From Flavobacteriales bacterium UBA5422 (GTDB taxonomy: Bacteria; Bacteroidota; Bacteroidia; Flavobacteriales_D; Crocinitomicaceae), in NCBI GenBank assembly GCA_002409405.1, contig DHNG01000005.1:1-26516 (forward strand): a stretch of 26,516 nucleotides of DNA. The letters run 5' to 3'. Positions 1 to 7,038 of the stretch are shown one piece after another. Every line of letters starts with the position of its first letter. The stretch's first letter is position 1. Position numbers and translations under genes: made by a program. The notes under the pieces are model-generated. The model saw only the letters and a program-made list of their open reading frames with translations. It made no database searches and was not told the origin of the DNA.

Positions 1-60
1 GAATATATTCAATTATTCCTTTTTTTAACTGGTTAACAAAAGGAATAATTGAATATATTC
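1..60. repeat. 60-bp near-perfect palindrome
   Basis: Bases 1-20 are an exact reverse complement of bases 41-60. The pairing continues inward with one mismatch (24/37) to GTTAAC-like bases near the centre, giving arms of about 29 bp. Transcribed from either strand it would form a long A/T-rich hairpin. It could be a bidirectional terminator for a gene ending left of the window, although the run of T behind it (71-75) is short. It could also be a recombination or insertion footprint. The window starts exactly on its first base, so it may extend further left. Confidence 0.85.
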
Positions 61-93
61 CTTGGAAGCCTTTTTAATTTGGGTTTTGTTACA

Positions 94-121
94 TTGGTAA
101 AAAATAAAAAGTATAAAATTG
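94..121 (+). promoter_or_regulatory. possible Bacteroidetes-type promoter for the 153 gene
   Basis: A TTG at 94-96 lies 17 nt upstream of TAAAATTG (114-121), which differs by one base from the Bacteroidetes -7 consensus TAnnTTTG. Transcription would start near 128-130, leaving a leader of about 25 nt. The region is very A/T-rich, so a chance match is quite possible. Confidence 0.3.
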
Positions 122-152
122 AGAGAACTATTTTATAAATTAGCACTCATAC

Positions 153-569
153 ATGAAACAAAAATATATAAGGACTATTTTACTACATTTTATTTGTTTA
201 TTGTCTGCAACTTTAATCATAAAAGGGTTATTACTATTAAACTCTCTAATAATTACTTTTCTTTTAATGAGGTTAGAAAATAATTTTATATTTTTTTCAA
301 TGTATGGTGTAATAATGTTTTTTCTTTTGCCATCATTAACTATATTAACTATACCATTAACGGTACTTTTATTAAAAAAAAAATTACCTGATAGCATGAG
401 TGTATTTCAGTTAATATTTTATTCTGTATTTGGATTTGTTTTATTATGGTTTATTAATCAATTAGGAATGGTAGGAACAACTAACATACCCTTTACTTTA
501 TTTATTGGTTTTCTATTGGTTGGTTTAGGTCTTTTATTTCTTTCTTTACTAAAGAAGTTTTATTATTAA
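153..569 (+). CDS. small multi-spanning membrane protein, unknown function
   Basis: This encodes a 138-residue, very hydrophobic protein. Hydrophobic stretches at about residues 8-42, 48-76, 84-104 and 112-135 suggest four transmembrane helices, with a short basic loop (LLLKKKLP) near residue 72 and a basic C-terminus (LLKKFYY). I do not recognise a family. The gene is much more A/T-rich than the secretion operon that follows and sits alone between a palindrome and that operon's promoter, so it looks like accessory DNA. By analogy with the array at the right of the window, it could be an immunity protein for a toxin encoded left of base 1, but nothing visible proves that. The ATG at 153 has no clear Shine-Dalgarno site, which is usual in this phylum. 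Confidence 0.7.
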   Translation: MKQKYIRTILLHFICLLSATLIIKGLLLLNSLIITFLLMRLENNFIFFSMYGVIMFFLLPSLTILTIPLTVLLLKKKLPDSMSVFQLIFYSVFGFVLLWFINQLGMVGTTNIPFTLFIGFLLVGLGLLFLSLLKKFYY

Positions 570-623
570 TAAATGCTTTACAAACCTTTACCTCCCCAAA
601 ACCACCAATCCCAAGATTTGTTT

Positions 624-631
624 TACCTTTG
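624..631 (+). promoter_or_regulatory. -7 promoter element for the secretion operon
   Basis: TACCTTTG matches the Bacteroidetes -7 consensus TAnnTTTG exactly. It lies 20 nt before the ATG at 652, implying a start site near 638 and a very short leader. No good TTG -33 element is visible at the expected distance. It is the only convincing promoter before a run of genes without gaps larger than a few bases (652-12091), so it probably drives the whole operon. Confidence 0.5.
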
Positions 632-651
632 TGCCGTAACGTTCTAATCTT

Positions 652-1623
652 ATGAAATATATTATAGGCTTCATTTTACTGGTAAACTCTACTTATTCGT
701 TTAATCAAAAAATACTGAAAGACATTCACCTCTATCATTCACTGAAACAAGAGGGTGAACAATTTCAGTTCAAAGTATTGGATAAAGATGAAAAGGGGGT
801 TCGTTTTTATAAGAAAGATCGCTTCTATTACTGGTACAAAGCACAACACGTATTAACAACACAAGGCGGTTCATCCGGGTTATTGCTGAACGGAGAGTTT
901 GAATCATTTTATGATTCCAAGCAATTGTCAAAAAAAGGAGGATTCAAAAAAGGACTGAAAGAAGGAGAGTGGTTGTACTGGCGAAAAGATGGTACACTGA
1001 TCAAATCCGAAAACTGGAAGAAAGGAAAGTTGAATGGATTGGAACACCATTACAATAGCAACGGAGAACCCATTCAGACGATTAATTACAAATGGTTGTC
1101 TTCCCGTCGGGAAAATGCAGATTCCATTATTGTTAAAAAAGCAGGGAAGCCTGTTGAGACCATCTATCTGAAGGATTCACTTGGAAATGTATATCACCTG
1201 GAAAATAAGAAAAACGGTGTGTTGCACGGAACAGTGAAGGACTATGAAAACGGGAAAGTCGTCGAGAAAGTGAATTACAAAAACGGTGAAATCGTTCAGA
1301 AGAAAAAAGGCATAGAAACAGCAGAAGGAGATACTGTTCCTGCTAAAAAAGGATGGTTTGATTTTCTAAAAAAGAAAGATAAAACAGATAAAACAGATAA
1401 AACAGATAAAACAGATAAAACAGATAAAACAGATAAAACAGATAAAACAGATAAAACAGATAAAACAAAATCTAAGGACAAAAACACAAAAACACAAGAA
1501 GTAAAGCCGGCTTCGAAAACGAAGACTGAACCGAAAAAGCAAGAAACACCTAAAACGTCCGGAAAAAAAGAAGAAACGTCCAAAAAGCAGGAATCAAAAC
1601 CAAAAGAGAAAGCGAAAAAATAG
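652..1623 (+). CDS. exported MORN-repeat (YwqK-like) protein with DKT-repeat tail
   Basis: This 323-residue protein starts with a Sec-type signal peptide (residues 1-17, MKYIIGFILLVNSTYSF). Residues about 78-146 and 179-220 hold MORN-variant repeats of the G-x-W/H-x-x-Y type, for example KEGEWLYWRKDG and LHGTVKDYENGK. Such repeats are common in Bacteroidetes exported proteins often labelled YwqK-family; the label antitoxin does not establish a function. From about residue 220 the chain becomes a long lysine-rich disordered tail with ten consecutive DKT triplets (residues 243-272) and a run rich in KKEETSKKQESK. It is the first gene of the secretion operon and ends 5 nt before the next start. 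Its role in the machine is unknown; a periplasmic or envelope-binding accessory factor fits the basic tail. Confidence 0.75.
   Translation: MKYIIGFILLVNSTYSFNQKILKDIHLYHSLKQEGEQFQFKVLDKDEKGVRFYKKDRFYYWYKAQHVLTTQGGSSGLLLNGEFESFYDSKQLSKKGGFKKGLKEGEWLYWRKDGTLIKSENWKKGKLNGLEHHYNSNGEPIQTINYKWLSSRRENADSIIVKKAGKPVETIYLKDSLGNVYHLENKKNGVLHGTVKDYENGKVVEKVNYKNGEIVQKKKGIETAEGDTVPAKKGWFDFLKKKDKTDKTDKTDKTDKTDKTDKTDKTDKTDKTKSKDKNTKTQEVKPASKTKTEPKKQETPKTSGKKEETSKKQESKPKEKAKK
1378..1467 (+). repeat. (GATAAAACA)10 in-frame tandem repeat
   Basis: Ten perfect back-to-back copies of the 9-bp unit GATAAAACA encode DKT ten times inside the MORN-repeat protein. Because the unit is a multiple of three, copy-number changes would lengthen or shorten the tail without breaking the reading frame. 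Perfect identity between copies implies recent expansion. Confidence 0.97.
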
Positions 1624-1628
1624 ACGTT

Positions 1629-2858
1629 GTGACCACAAAGCTCTCATCTTCGGCACTTGGATATGCCATCAATTTTATGATGTTGGTCGGATTGGTGTGT
1701 AGTGCGGTGTTGTTTGCCAGCAGCGTCAACAAGCGGATTGAGGTCAATTATACCATGAAAGAACATCTGGTGTTTGACAATATCATGGCGGTCAACTACG
1801 GTGCGGAAATCTTAGAGAATAAACAGTTTCAGTTGTACCACATCAACGGTGATACTTCCCGGGTGACTGTCAAAAACTGGGGAGCATTTAGAGTTGTATC
1901 TGCAAAAACATTTCACAACAATAATTCTGTACAGAAAACAGCGATGATCGGATATTCCGGACTGTATTCGTATGCGACGATTTACATGCCGGAAAATAAA
2001 CAGGCACTGAAAGTGTGCGGAGATACGCAAATCAAAGGGATTTTTATCGGATCCGAACGTGGTTTGGAGCGCGGACATATTGCAGGGAAAAGTTACATAC
2101 GTGATAAACTGATTGAAGGGGAAACTAAAACCGGTGAAAAATTTCTACCAGAACTCGATGAATCAGTCAAAAACATCACCATTGAATCATTCCTGACTGA
2201 AGCGGATAAAATAGAATTTCCATTCCGGGATTCCGTTTTTTCGTTTGATAACAGAACAAGTCTGGTGACCTCCATTGATCCGATTACCATTTCAAATAAA
2301 CTGAAAGGAAACTTAGTGATTCACTCGTTTCATTCCATTGAAGTGAAGAAAGATGCTCAATTGGAAAATATCATTATCATTGCTCCCGAAGTTATTTTCG
2401 AAGAGGGATTTCAGGGGAAATTACAGGTTATTGCTCATGAAAAAGTGACACTTGGAGAAAACGTTAAATTGAACTATCCGAGTACGATTGTACTCAACGA
2501 AATTCAGGAAAACAAAGATGTGTTCTCACGCGGAGTGTACCTGAATAAAGGTGCCATGTTGGTAGGAGGAATTCTGATGGTGAGTCAGAAACCGAATTTC
2601 CGGCGACCACTGGAGTTGAAAATTGACCGTGCTGTTGTCGGTGGACTGATTTACAATGTTGGTGAAACGGAAGTACAGGGAAAGGTACACGGATATACGT
2701 ATACGAATAATTTTTCCGTGAAAATCGGAGGTGGAGAATACAAAAATCACCTGATTGATGCAGAGATGTCGAGTACAACGCTGCCAAAAGAATTGATTCT
2801 GCCACAATGGATTAAAACGGAAGAAAACAAAAAAACAGAAATCATCAGATGGATGTAA
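1629..2858 (+). CDS. membrane-anchored beta-rich protein of the secretion locus (PilX/GspK position)
   Basis: This 409-residue protein is read from a GTG codon; the next in-frame ATG (1677) would remove most of the only membrane helix (residues 10-32). The rest is predicted extracytoplasmic. Residues about 220-350 show short regularly spaced beta strands (for example NLVIHSFHSIEVKKDA and KLQVIAHEKVTLGENV), resembling a right-handed beta-helix such as bactofilin or adhesin-type folds. It overlaps the downstream pseudopilin gene by 10 nt, so it is translated with the pilin genes. Its position and single N-terminal helix recall PilX/GspK minor components, but there is no E at +5 and no convincing cleavage site, so the assignment rests on context. 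I do not recognise a specific family. Confidence 0.7.
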   Translation: MTTKLSSSALGYAINFMMLVGLVCSAVLFASSVNKRIEVNYTMKEHLVFDNIMAVNYGAEILENKQFQLYHINGDTSRVTVKNWGAFRVVSAKTFHNNNSVQKTAMIGYSGLYSYATIYMPENKQALKVCGDTQIKGIFIGSERGLERGHIAGKSYIRDKLIEGETKTGEKFLPELDESVKNITIESFLTEADKIEFPFRDSVFSFDNRTSLVTSIDPITISNKLKGNLVIHSFHSIEVKKDAQLENIIIIAPEVIFEEGFQGKLQVIAHEKVTLGENVKLNYPSTIVLNEIQENKDVFSRGVYLNKGAMLVGGILMVSQKPNFRRPLELKIDRAVVGGLIYNVGETEVQGKVHGYTYTNNFSVKIGGGEYKNHLIDAEMSSTTLPKELILPQWIKTEENKKTEIIRWM

Positions 2859-3169
2859 AACGCATAAACAGTTCCAGTGTTGCGGAGATCGTGATTGCCC
2901 TTGCAATTATCTCCATGTGCTTTACCGTGGCTTCACTGGTGTTTATTCGTGCAACCAACAGTACCTTGAAATTCCAGCAATTTAAAGACCAGACACGCGT
3001 TCAGTCTTTGCTCATGGAAATGATGGTGGAACAAGAAGTGGATCTCTCTGCTCCTGATTTTCAGAACCGGGCGGTGGATGTGACAAGTGATAGCATTGTA
3101 GCGGTAGAATACGTTGGCAACGATGACCGCATAATTTGGAGACAGGAATGGATAAAAGAGAAAAAATAA
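2849..3169 (+). CDS. minor pseudopilin-like protein (GspI/H position)
   Basis: A 106-residue protein with a class III-type N-terminus: a short basic leader (MDVKRINS), then SSVAEIVIALAIISM, with the conserved Glu (E13) at +5 if cleavage follows Ser8. The residue before the cut is Ser rather than the usual Gly or Ala, so processing may be weak or shifted. One hydrophobic helix (about residues 11-32) is followed by a small polar domain ending in KEKK. It lies between the beta-rich anchored protein and a second pseudopilin, overlapping both. The size fits GspI or GspH of type II secretion. Placement at the pseudopilus tip is inferred from the family, not shown. Confidence 0.72.
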   Translation: MDVKRINSSSVAEIVIALAIISMCFTVASLVFIRATNSTLKFQQFKDQTRVQSLLMEMMVEQEVDLSAPDFQNRAVDVTSDSIVAVEYVGNDDRIIWRQEWIKEKK

Positions 3170-3660
3170 GCGTGCCGGCTTTTACCATTCTGGAAGTAAC
3201 GATTGTCGTGGCTATCCTGAGTGTGCTCATTACCATCATTACCGGTGCGCTCAATCGCTTCAATGAGCAATTGAAAGTAAACACGGATATCCAAGCAGAA
3301 TTGAATAATTGGATGTTGGTGCGCTCTAATTTCTGGACAGAATACCATATGTCCGATTCCGTAGGATATGAAGAGGAGCAATTATTCTTCTACCAACCGC
3401 ACCGAACAGTTTGTTACAAAGCGGAAGAAGACCGTTTAATGCGTAAGGAACTAAAACCGTTCAACGGACAGCGAACAGCTGCTGATGAGTGGATGGAAAT
3501 GAACGTGGATATTGCATCCATCAAAGAAGACACAACGGACCATAAACCCCGGATTATTCTTACTTTTCCATTGAAAGGAGAGGACATGGAAATGACCTTT
3601 TTTAAACAACAGAACAAGGCGGATTATGTGAACCAATACTATGAACAACTGAATGAGTGA
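3148..3660 (+). CDS. minor pseudopilin (GspJ/PilW-like)
   Basis: A 170-residue protein with a clear type IV prepilin N-terminus: leader MDKREKISVPA, then FTILEVTIVVAILSVL, with Phe12 at +1 and Glu16 at +5. The residue before the cut is Ala11. I use the ATG at 3148; an in-frame TTG at 3136 would add four residues and makes a less typical leader. A long alpha-helical stalk follows (about residues 12-50) and then a beta-rich globular part. The gene overlaps the previous one by 22 nt and the GspF gene by 8 nt. Size and position fit a GspJ-like minor pseudopilin. Confidence 0.8.
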   Translation: MDKREKISVPAFTILEVTIVVAILSVLITIITGALNRFNEQLKVNTDIQAELNNWMLVRSNFWTEYHMSDSVGYEEEQLFFYQPHRTVCYKAEEDRLMRKELKPFNGQRTAADEWMEMNVDIASIKEDTTDHKPRIILTFPLKGEDMEMTFFKQQNKADYVNQYYEQLNE

Positions 3661-4738
3661 AGAAAAACAAAATATATTCCAGCGGGAGATAAAATTCGGA
3701 AAAGCATTTTCGGATAAAGCGAAGGAATCCTTCTACAATGAGCTCGGATCGTTGCTGGAAAGTGGTATCGATATTCAGCGATCACTCAATTTGTTGACGG
3801 AAGAGCAGACCAACAAGCGGGTGAAGGCTATTCTGACTGAACTGGAAAGTGATTTGGTGAGTGGAAGTTCCCTCTCCGAATCGATGTCAACCAAATCCAG
3901 TCATTTTTCTTCTTACGAATTTCAAAGCATCAAAATCGGTGAAGAAACAGGGCGACTCAAGATTGTATTGCGACAGCTGGCTATTTTCTTTGAAGACAAG
4001 GTAAAGCTCAGACGTCAGTTGATCGGGGTATTTACCTATCCCGGGTTTGTCTTACTGATTACCATCGGAGTTTTGTATTTCATGCTTTCCAGTGTAGTAC
4101 CGATGTTTGAGGACGTTTTCAAGCAATTCGGGCAGGAACTACCTTCGCTTACGAAGAAAATTATTTGGTTGTCCAACTACTTCTCGTTGATCATGCTCTA
4201 TTTCTTTTTGGCGGTAACAGCCATCGGAATTTATGTTTATACACAACGAAATGAAGATTCTTACCGGAAATTCAGCTCCGGACTAGCGATGCGGGTTCCT
4301 GTTTTTGGCCCGTTGATTCGAAAAGTATACCTGGCGCGGATGTGTCAGAGTCTTTCTTTGTTGTTGGGTGCAAAAACACCACTTGTCACAGCATTGGAAC
4401 TGATGGAGGAAATGATTGATTTCTATCCCATTGAAGCGGCTGTCCGATCCATCAAGGAAGATATTAAAAAAGGAGGAGCCTTACATGAGGGAATGGCAAA
4501 ATTTTCTATCTTTGACAAGCGGATGGTATCCCTGGTGAAAATCGCTGAGGAAATTAACCAGTTAGACACTACTTTTGATCGATTGTCGAAACAGTATCAG
4601 GAAGATATCGAATACAGAACAAAATTGATTGGAACAATCGTAGAACCCGCAATTATTGTGGTGATCGGTTTGATAGTGGGTGTTATCATGGTATCCATGT
4701 ACTTGCCAATGTTTAACCTAAGTAACGTGATTAAATAA
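3653..4738 (+). CDS. GspF/PilC inner-membrane platform protein
   Basis: At 361 residues this is close to the usual 400 for the T2SF family. Two cytoplasmic helical domains alternate with membrane segments at about residues 122-150 (start LIGVFTYPGFVLL), 172-194 and 328-352 (end MVSMYLPMFNL). The typical features are present: the repeated E-x-G-x-x-L pattern (GEETGRLKIVLRQL), a YP in the first helix, VVPMF at its end, and LARMCQSLSLLLGAKTPL opening the second repeat. The family forms the inner-membrane platform that couples the GspE ATPase to pseudopilus assembly. The start ATG overlaps the preceding stop (ATGAGTGA). Confidence 0.93.
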   Translation: MSEEKQNIFQREIKFGKAFSDKAKESFYNELGSLLESGIDIQRSLNLLTEEQTNKRVKAILTELESDLVSGSSLSESMSTKSSHFSSYEFQSIKIGEETGRLKIVLRQLAIFFEDKVKLRRQLIGVFTYPGFVLLITIGVLYFMLSSVVPMFEDVFKQFGQELPSLTKKIIWLSNYFSLIMLYFFLAVTAIGIYVYTQRNEDSYRKFSSGLAMRVPVFGPLIRKVYLARMCQSLSLLLGAKTPLVTALELMEEMIDFYPIEAAVRSIKEDIKKGGALHEGMAKFSIFDKRMVSLVKIAEEINQLDTTFDRLSKQYQEDIEYRTKLIGTIVEPAIIVVIGLIVGVIMVSMYLPMFNLSNVIK

Positions 4739-4740
4739 AA

Positions 4741-5160
4741 ATGTTAGCATATAAAAACAAGAAAAAAGGGTTTGTAGATGCATTTTCACTTGCCGAAATC
4801 CTGATCGTTCTGGCAATCATGGGAATTCTGATTATGTTGGTTGTACCTAACCAGACAGGTGTTGCCTCGCGGACGAAAAGTTTGGAAGCGCAGCAGGAAT
4901 TGAAAATGATTCACAATTTGCAATATGCTTATTTTCTGCAGTTCTCAAAATATTCACTGGACCTTCAGACGATCAATTACATTCCTCATAAATCAGTAAT
5001 TTCAGGAGGAACTGCTAACTATGAAATCTCAATCATCGAAGCAACACCCGGAGGATTTAAAGCAAAAGCCGAAGCTGTTGTCGATTTTAACGGAGATGGT
5101 AAAAAGAACATTTGGGAAATTGACCAAGAAGGAGTTTTAAAGGAGGTACAGCCGGATTAA
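4741..5160 (+). CDS. major pseudopilin GspG-like
   Basis: This 139-residue protein has leader MLAYKNKKKGFVDA and a mature start FSLAEILIVLAIMGIL, with Phe15 at +1, Glu19 at +5 and Ala14 before the cut. The hydrophobic stalk runs to about residue 36. Near the C-terminus residues 115-120 read DFNGDG, followed by KKNIWEID. An acidic loop in this position recalls the calcium-binding loop that stabilises GspG major pseudopilins. It begins 2 nt after the GspF stop and overlaps the peptidase gene by 1 nt. Gene order F-G-peptidase-E is consistent with a T2SS. It could also be the major subunit of a short type IV pilus. Confidence 0.86.
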   Translation: MLAYKNKKKGFVDAFSLAEILIVLAIMGILIMLVVPNQTGVASRTKSLEAQQELKMIHNLQYAYFLQFSKYSLDLQTINYIPHKSVISGGTANYEISIIEATPGGFKAKAEAVVDFNGDGKKNIWEIDQEGVLKEVQPD

Positions 5161-5639
5161 TGAGACTGATACTGCTGATAACTCTTTTGCTGATTATTTT
5201 CTATCAGGACGTGCGTTACCGTGCCGTAATGTGGTTTTTATTTCCATTACTGGCAGGTGCATGTATCTGGTACAATTACGAGTTTCTGGAGTGGAAAACA
5301 GTGCTGTTCAACGGATTATTTGTTGTATTTCTGCTCGGCAGCCTCACTGTTTATGTCTCCATTCGAAAGAAGGAATTAACAGCTATCTGGAAAGGCTTTT
5401 TCAGTTGGGGGGATATTTTATTCATTCTTGCTGTGACGCCACTGTTTGAAACCATTCAGTACATTTATTTTTTTACGTTCGGTACCATTCTCACATTAGT
5501 GATTCATCTGTCTTTTTCATGGGGAGAAGGAAGGAAAACCATTCCGTACGCAGGATACCTTTCACTTGTTTCAGTTGCTTATTTAGTATTTACAGAACCG
5601 ATCAATCATTTTTTTCTTTTTCTGAATGGAAGCAGGTAA
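5160..5639 (+). CDS. short A24 prepilin peptidase (GspO/PilD type, no methylase domain)
   Basis: A 159-residue polytopic membrane protein with the two aspartates expected of the A24 aspartic peptidases. Asp17 sits at the end of the first helix in FYQDVRYRAV, and Asp85 in FSWGDILFIL, which replaces the canonical GxGD. The N-terminal methyltransferase domain and its CxxC pairs, found in long PilD proteins, are missing, so the protein resembles the short TadV/CpaA class. It lies between the major pseudopilin and ATPase genes, so it most likely cleaves the three pseudopilins here. The ATG overlaps the preceding stop by 1 nt; AGGAGG at 5141-5146 lies a long 13 nt upstream. It overlaps gspE by 14 nt. 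Confidence 0.85.
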   Translation: MRLILLITLLLIIFYQDVRYRAVMWFLFPLLAGACIWYNYEFLEWKTVLFNGLFVVFLLGSLTVYVSIRKKELTAIWKGFFSWGDILFILAVTPLFETIQYIYFFTFGTILTLVIHLSFSWGEGRKTIPYAGYLSLVSVAYLVFTEPINHFFLFLNGSR

Positions 5640-7038
5640 ATTAAATATTGAAATTACAGCCGAAAACCAGCAGTTGATCCGTTCAGATCTTGCCTGGCAT
5701 TACCGCATTTTACCTGAATCCGTTTCACCCTCAGAAGTAACATTTTATTGGGATGATTCAGGAAATAAACTGGTTATTACAGAAGAACTGACAGCATTGT
5801 TCGGAAAATCCATCCGGTTGATTCCGGCAGACGGCGATTCTGTAAAACGGGCATTGGGGAAATACTACCGCAATACATCCGAAAGTGAAACAAAACTTAC
5901 ATTTGACTCCAAGGTTGACTTCGTAGATCGTCTGATTCAGGAAGCCAATCATCTGGGAAGCAGTGATATTCACATCGAAATTTTTGACGATTTTGCACGT
6001 GTCAGAATCCGTATCGACGGACACCTGATTCAGCGCTATACCATTGAAAAGAAAGATTATCCCGAACTGGTCAATAAGATCAAGATTCGCTCCAACCTCG
6101 ATATTTCAGAAAAACGATTGCCGCAGGACGGACGGATTCAGTACCAGGATTTTGATATTCGTGTTTCCATTTTACCAACCTTGTACGGAGAAAAAATCGT
6201 AATGCGGATTTTGGGACACGATGCCTCATCCATCAGTATTGACAAAGTCGGATTTTCAGAAGAAGAAAAACGCAATTACCTGGAAGGAGTGAAAAAACCG
6301 AACGGTATCATTCTCATTAGCGGACCGACGGGATCCGGGAAAACGACAACGTTGTATGCCACGCTGAAATTGCTGAATGATGAACGGAGAAACATTGTTA
6401 CCGTTGAAGATCCGGTCGAGTACACACTGGAAGGAATCAATCAGGTACAGTTGAAAGAATCCATCGGACTGACATTTTCCAGTGCCTTGCGTTCATTCCT
6501 CCGTCAGGATCCGGATGTGATCATGTTGGGAGAGATCCGGGATGGAGAAACTGCCCAGATGGCAATTCGTGCAGCACTTACAGGCCACCTGGTTTTATCC
6601 ACCATTCACACCAATTCCGCATGGGGGACGATTTCACGATTGATTGACATGGGAGTACCACCTTTCCTGTTGGCCAATACAATCAATACATCCGTTGCTC
6701 AGCGATTGGTCCGGAAATTATGCGACTGTAAGGTTGTGGAACCACTTAACAGTCAGGATTGGATACATCAGCATACCGAATTTCCAACTCCTGAAACACA
6801 CCATATAGCATTCGGGTGTGACAACTGTCATTTTACGGGATATAAAGGACGGATTGCTTTGTACGAAGTGATTCCGATTGATTCCGTGCTCGCACAAAAG
6901 ATTAAAAACAACGACTACAGCGTCGGTGATGTTCTTGCTGAAAGAGGCATTAAACGATTGGCACAGCGCGCTTATGAATTATTTATCAACGGAGAAACTT
7001 CTTTGGAAGAAGTCTACCCACTATTAACAGAATTTTAA
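5626..7038 (+). CDS. GspE/PilB assembly ATPase
   Basis: This 470-residue cytoplasmic ATPase belongs to the T2SE/PulE family. Walker A reads GPTGSGKTT at residue 233 onward; the Walker B region reads GEIRDGET near residue 302 and is followed by the His-box HLVLSTIHTN. The C-terminal zinc-binding knuckle is present as CDC (366/368) and CDNC (398/401). The N-terminal domain (residues 1-90) is shorter than in classical GspE. The family powers pseudopilus assembly through the GspF platform. Only this one ATPase occurs in the locus; no PilT-type retraction ATPase is seen. It overlaps the peptidase gene by 14 nt and the secretin gene by 1 nt. Confidence 0.96.
   Translation: MEAGKLNIEITAENQQLIRSDLAWHYRILPESVSPSEVTFYWDDSGNKLVITEELTALFGKSIRLIPADGDSVKRALGKYYRNTSESETKLTFDSKVDFVDRLIQEANHLGSSDIHIEIFDDFARVRIRIDGHLIQRYTIEKKDYPELVNKIKIRSNLDISEKRLPQDGRIQYQDFDIRVSILPTLYGEKIVMRILGHDASSISIDKVGFSEEEKRNYLEGVKKPNGIILISGPTGSGKTTTLYATLKLLNDERRNIVTVEDPVEYTLEGINQVQLKESIGLTFSSALRSFLRQDPDVIMLGEIRDGETAQMAIRAALTGHLVLSTIHTNSAWGTISRLIDMGVPPFLLANTINTSVAQRLVRKLCDCKVVEPLNSQDWIHQHTEFPTPETHHIAFGCDNCHFTGYKGRIALYEVIPIDSVLAQKIKNNDYSVGDVLAERGIKRLAQRAYELFINGETSLEEVYPLLTEF

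Noticed and set aside
1378..1467. Tandem repeat considered as a CRISPR array
   Set aside because: The units are 9 bp with no spacers and lie in frame inside a gene.
1296..1583. Minus-strand frame with a VLS tandem repeat
   Set aside because: It is the reverse reading of the DKT repeat in the MORN-repeat gene; the plus-strand gene has a signal peptide and MORN motifs.
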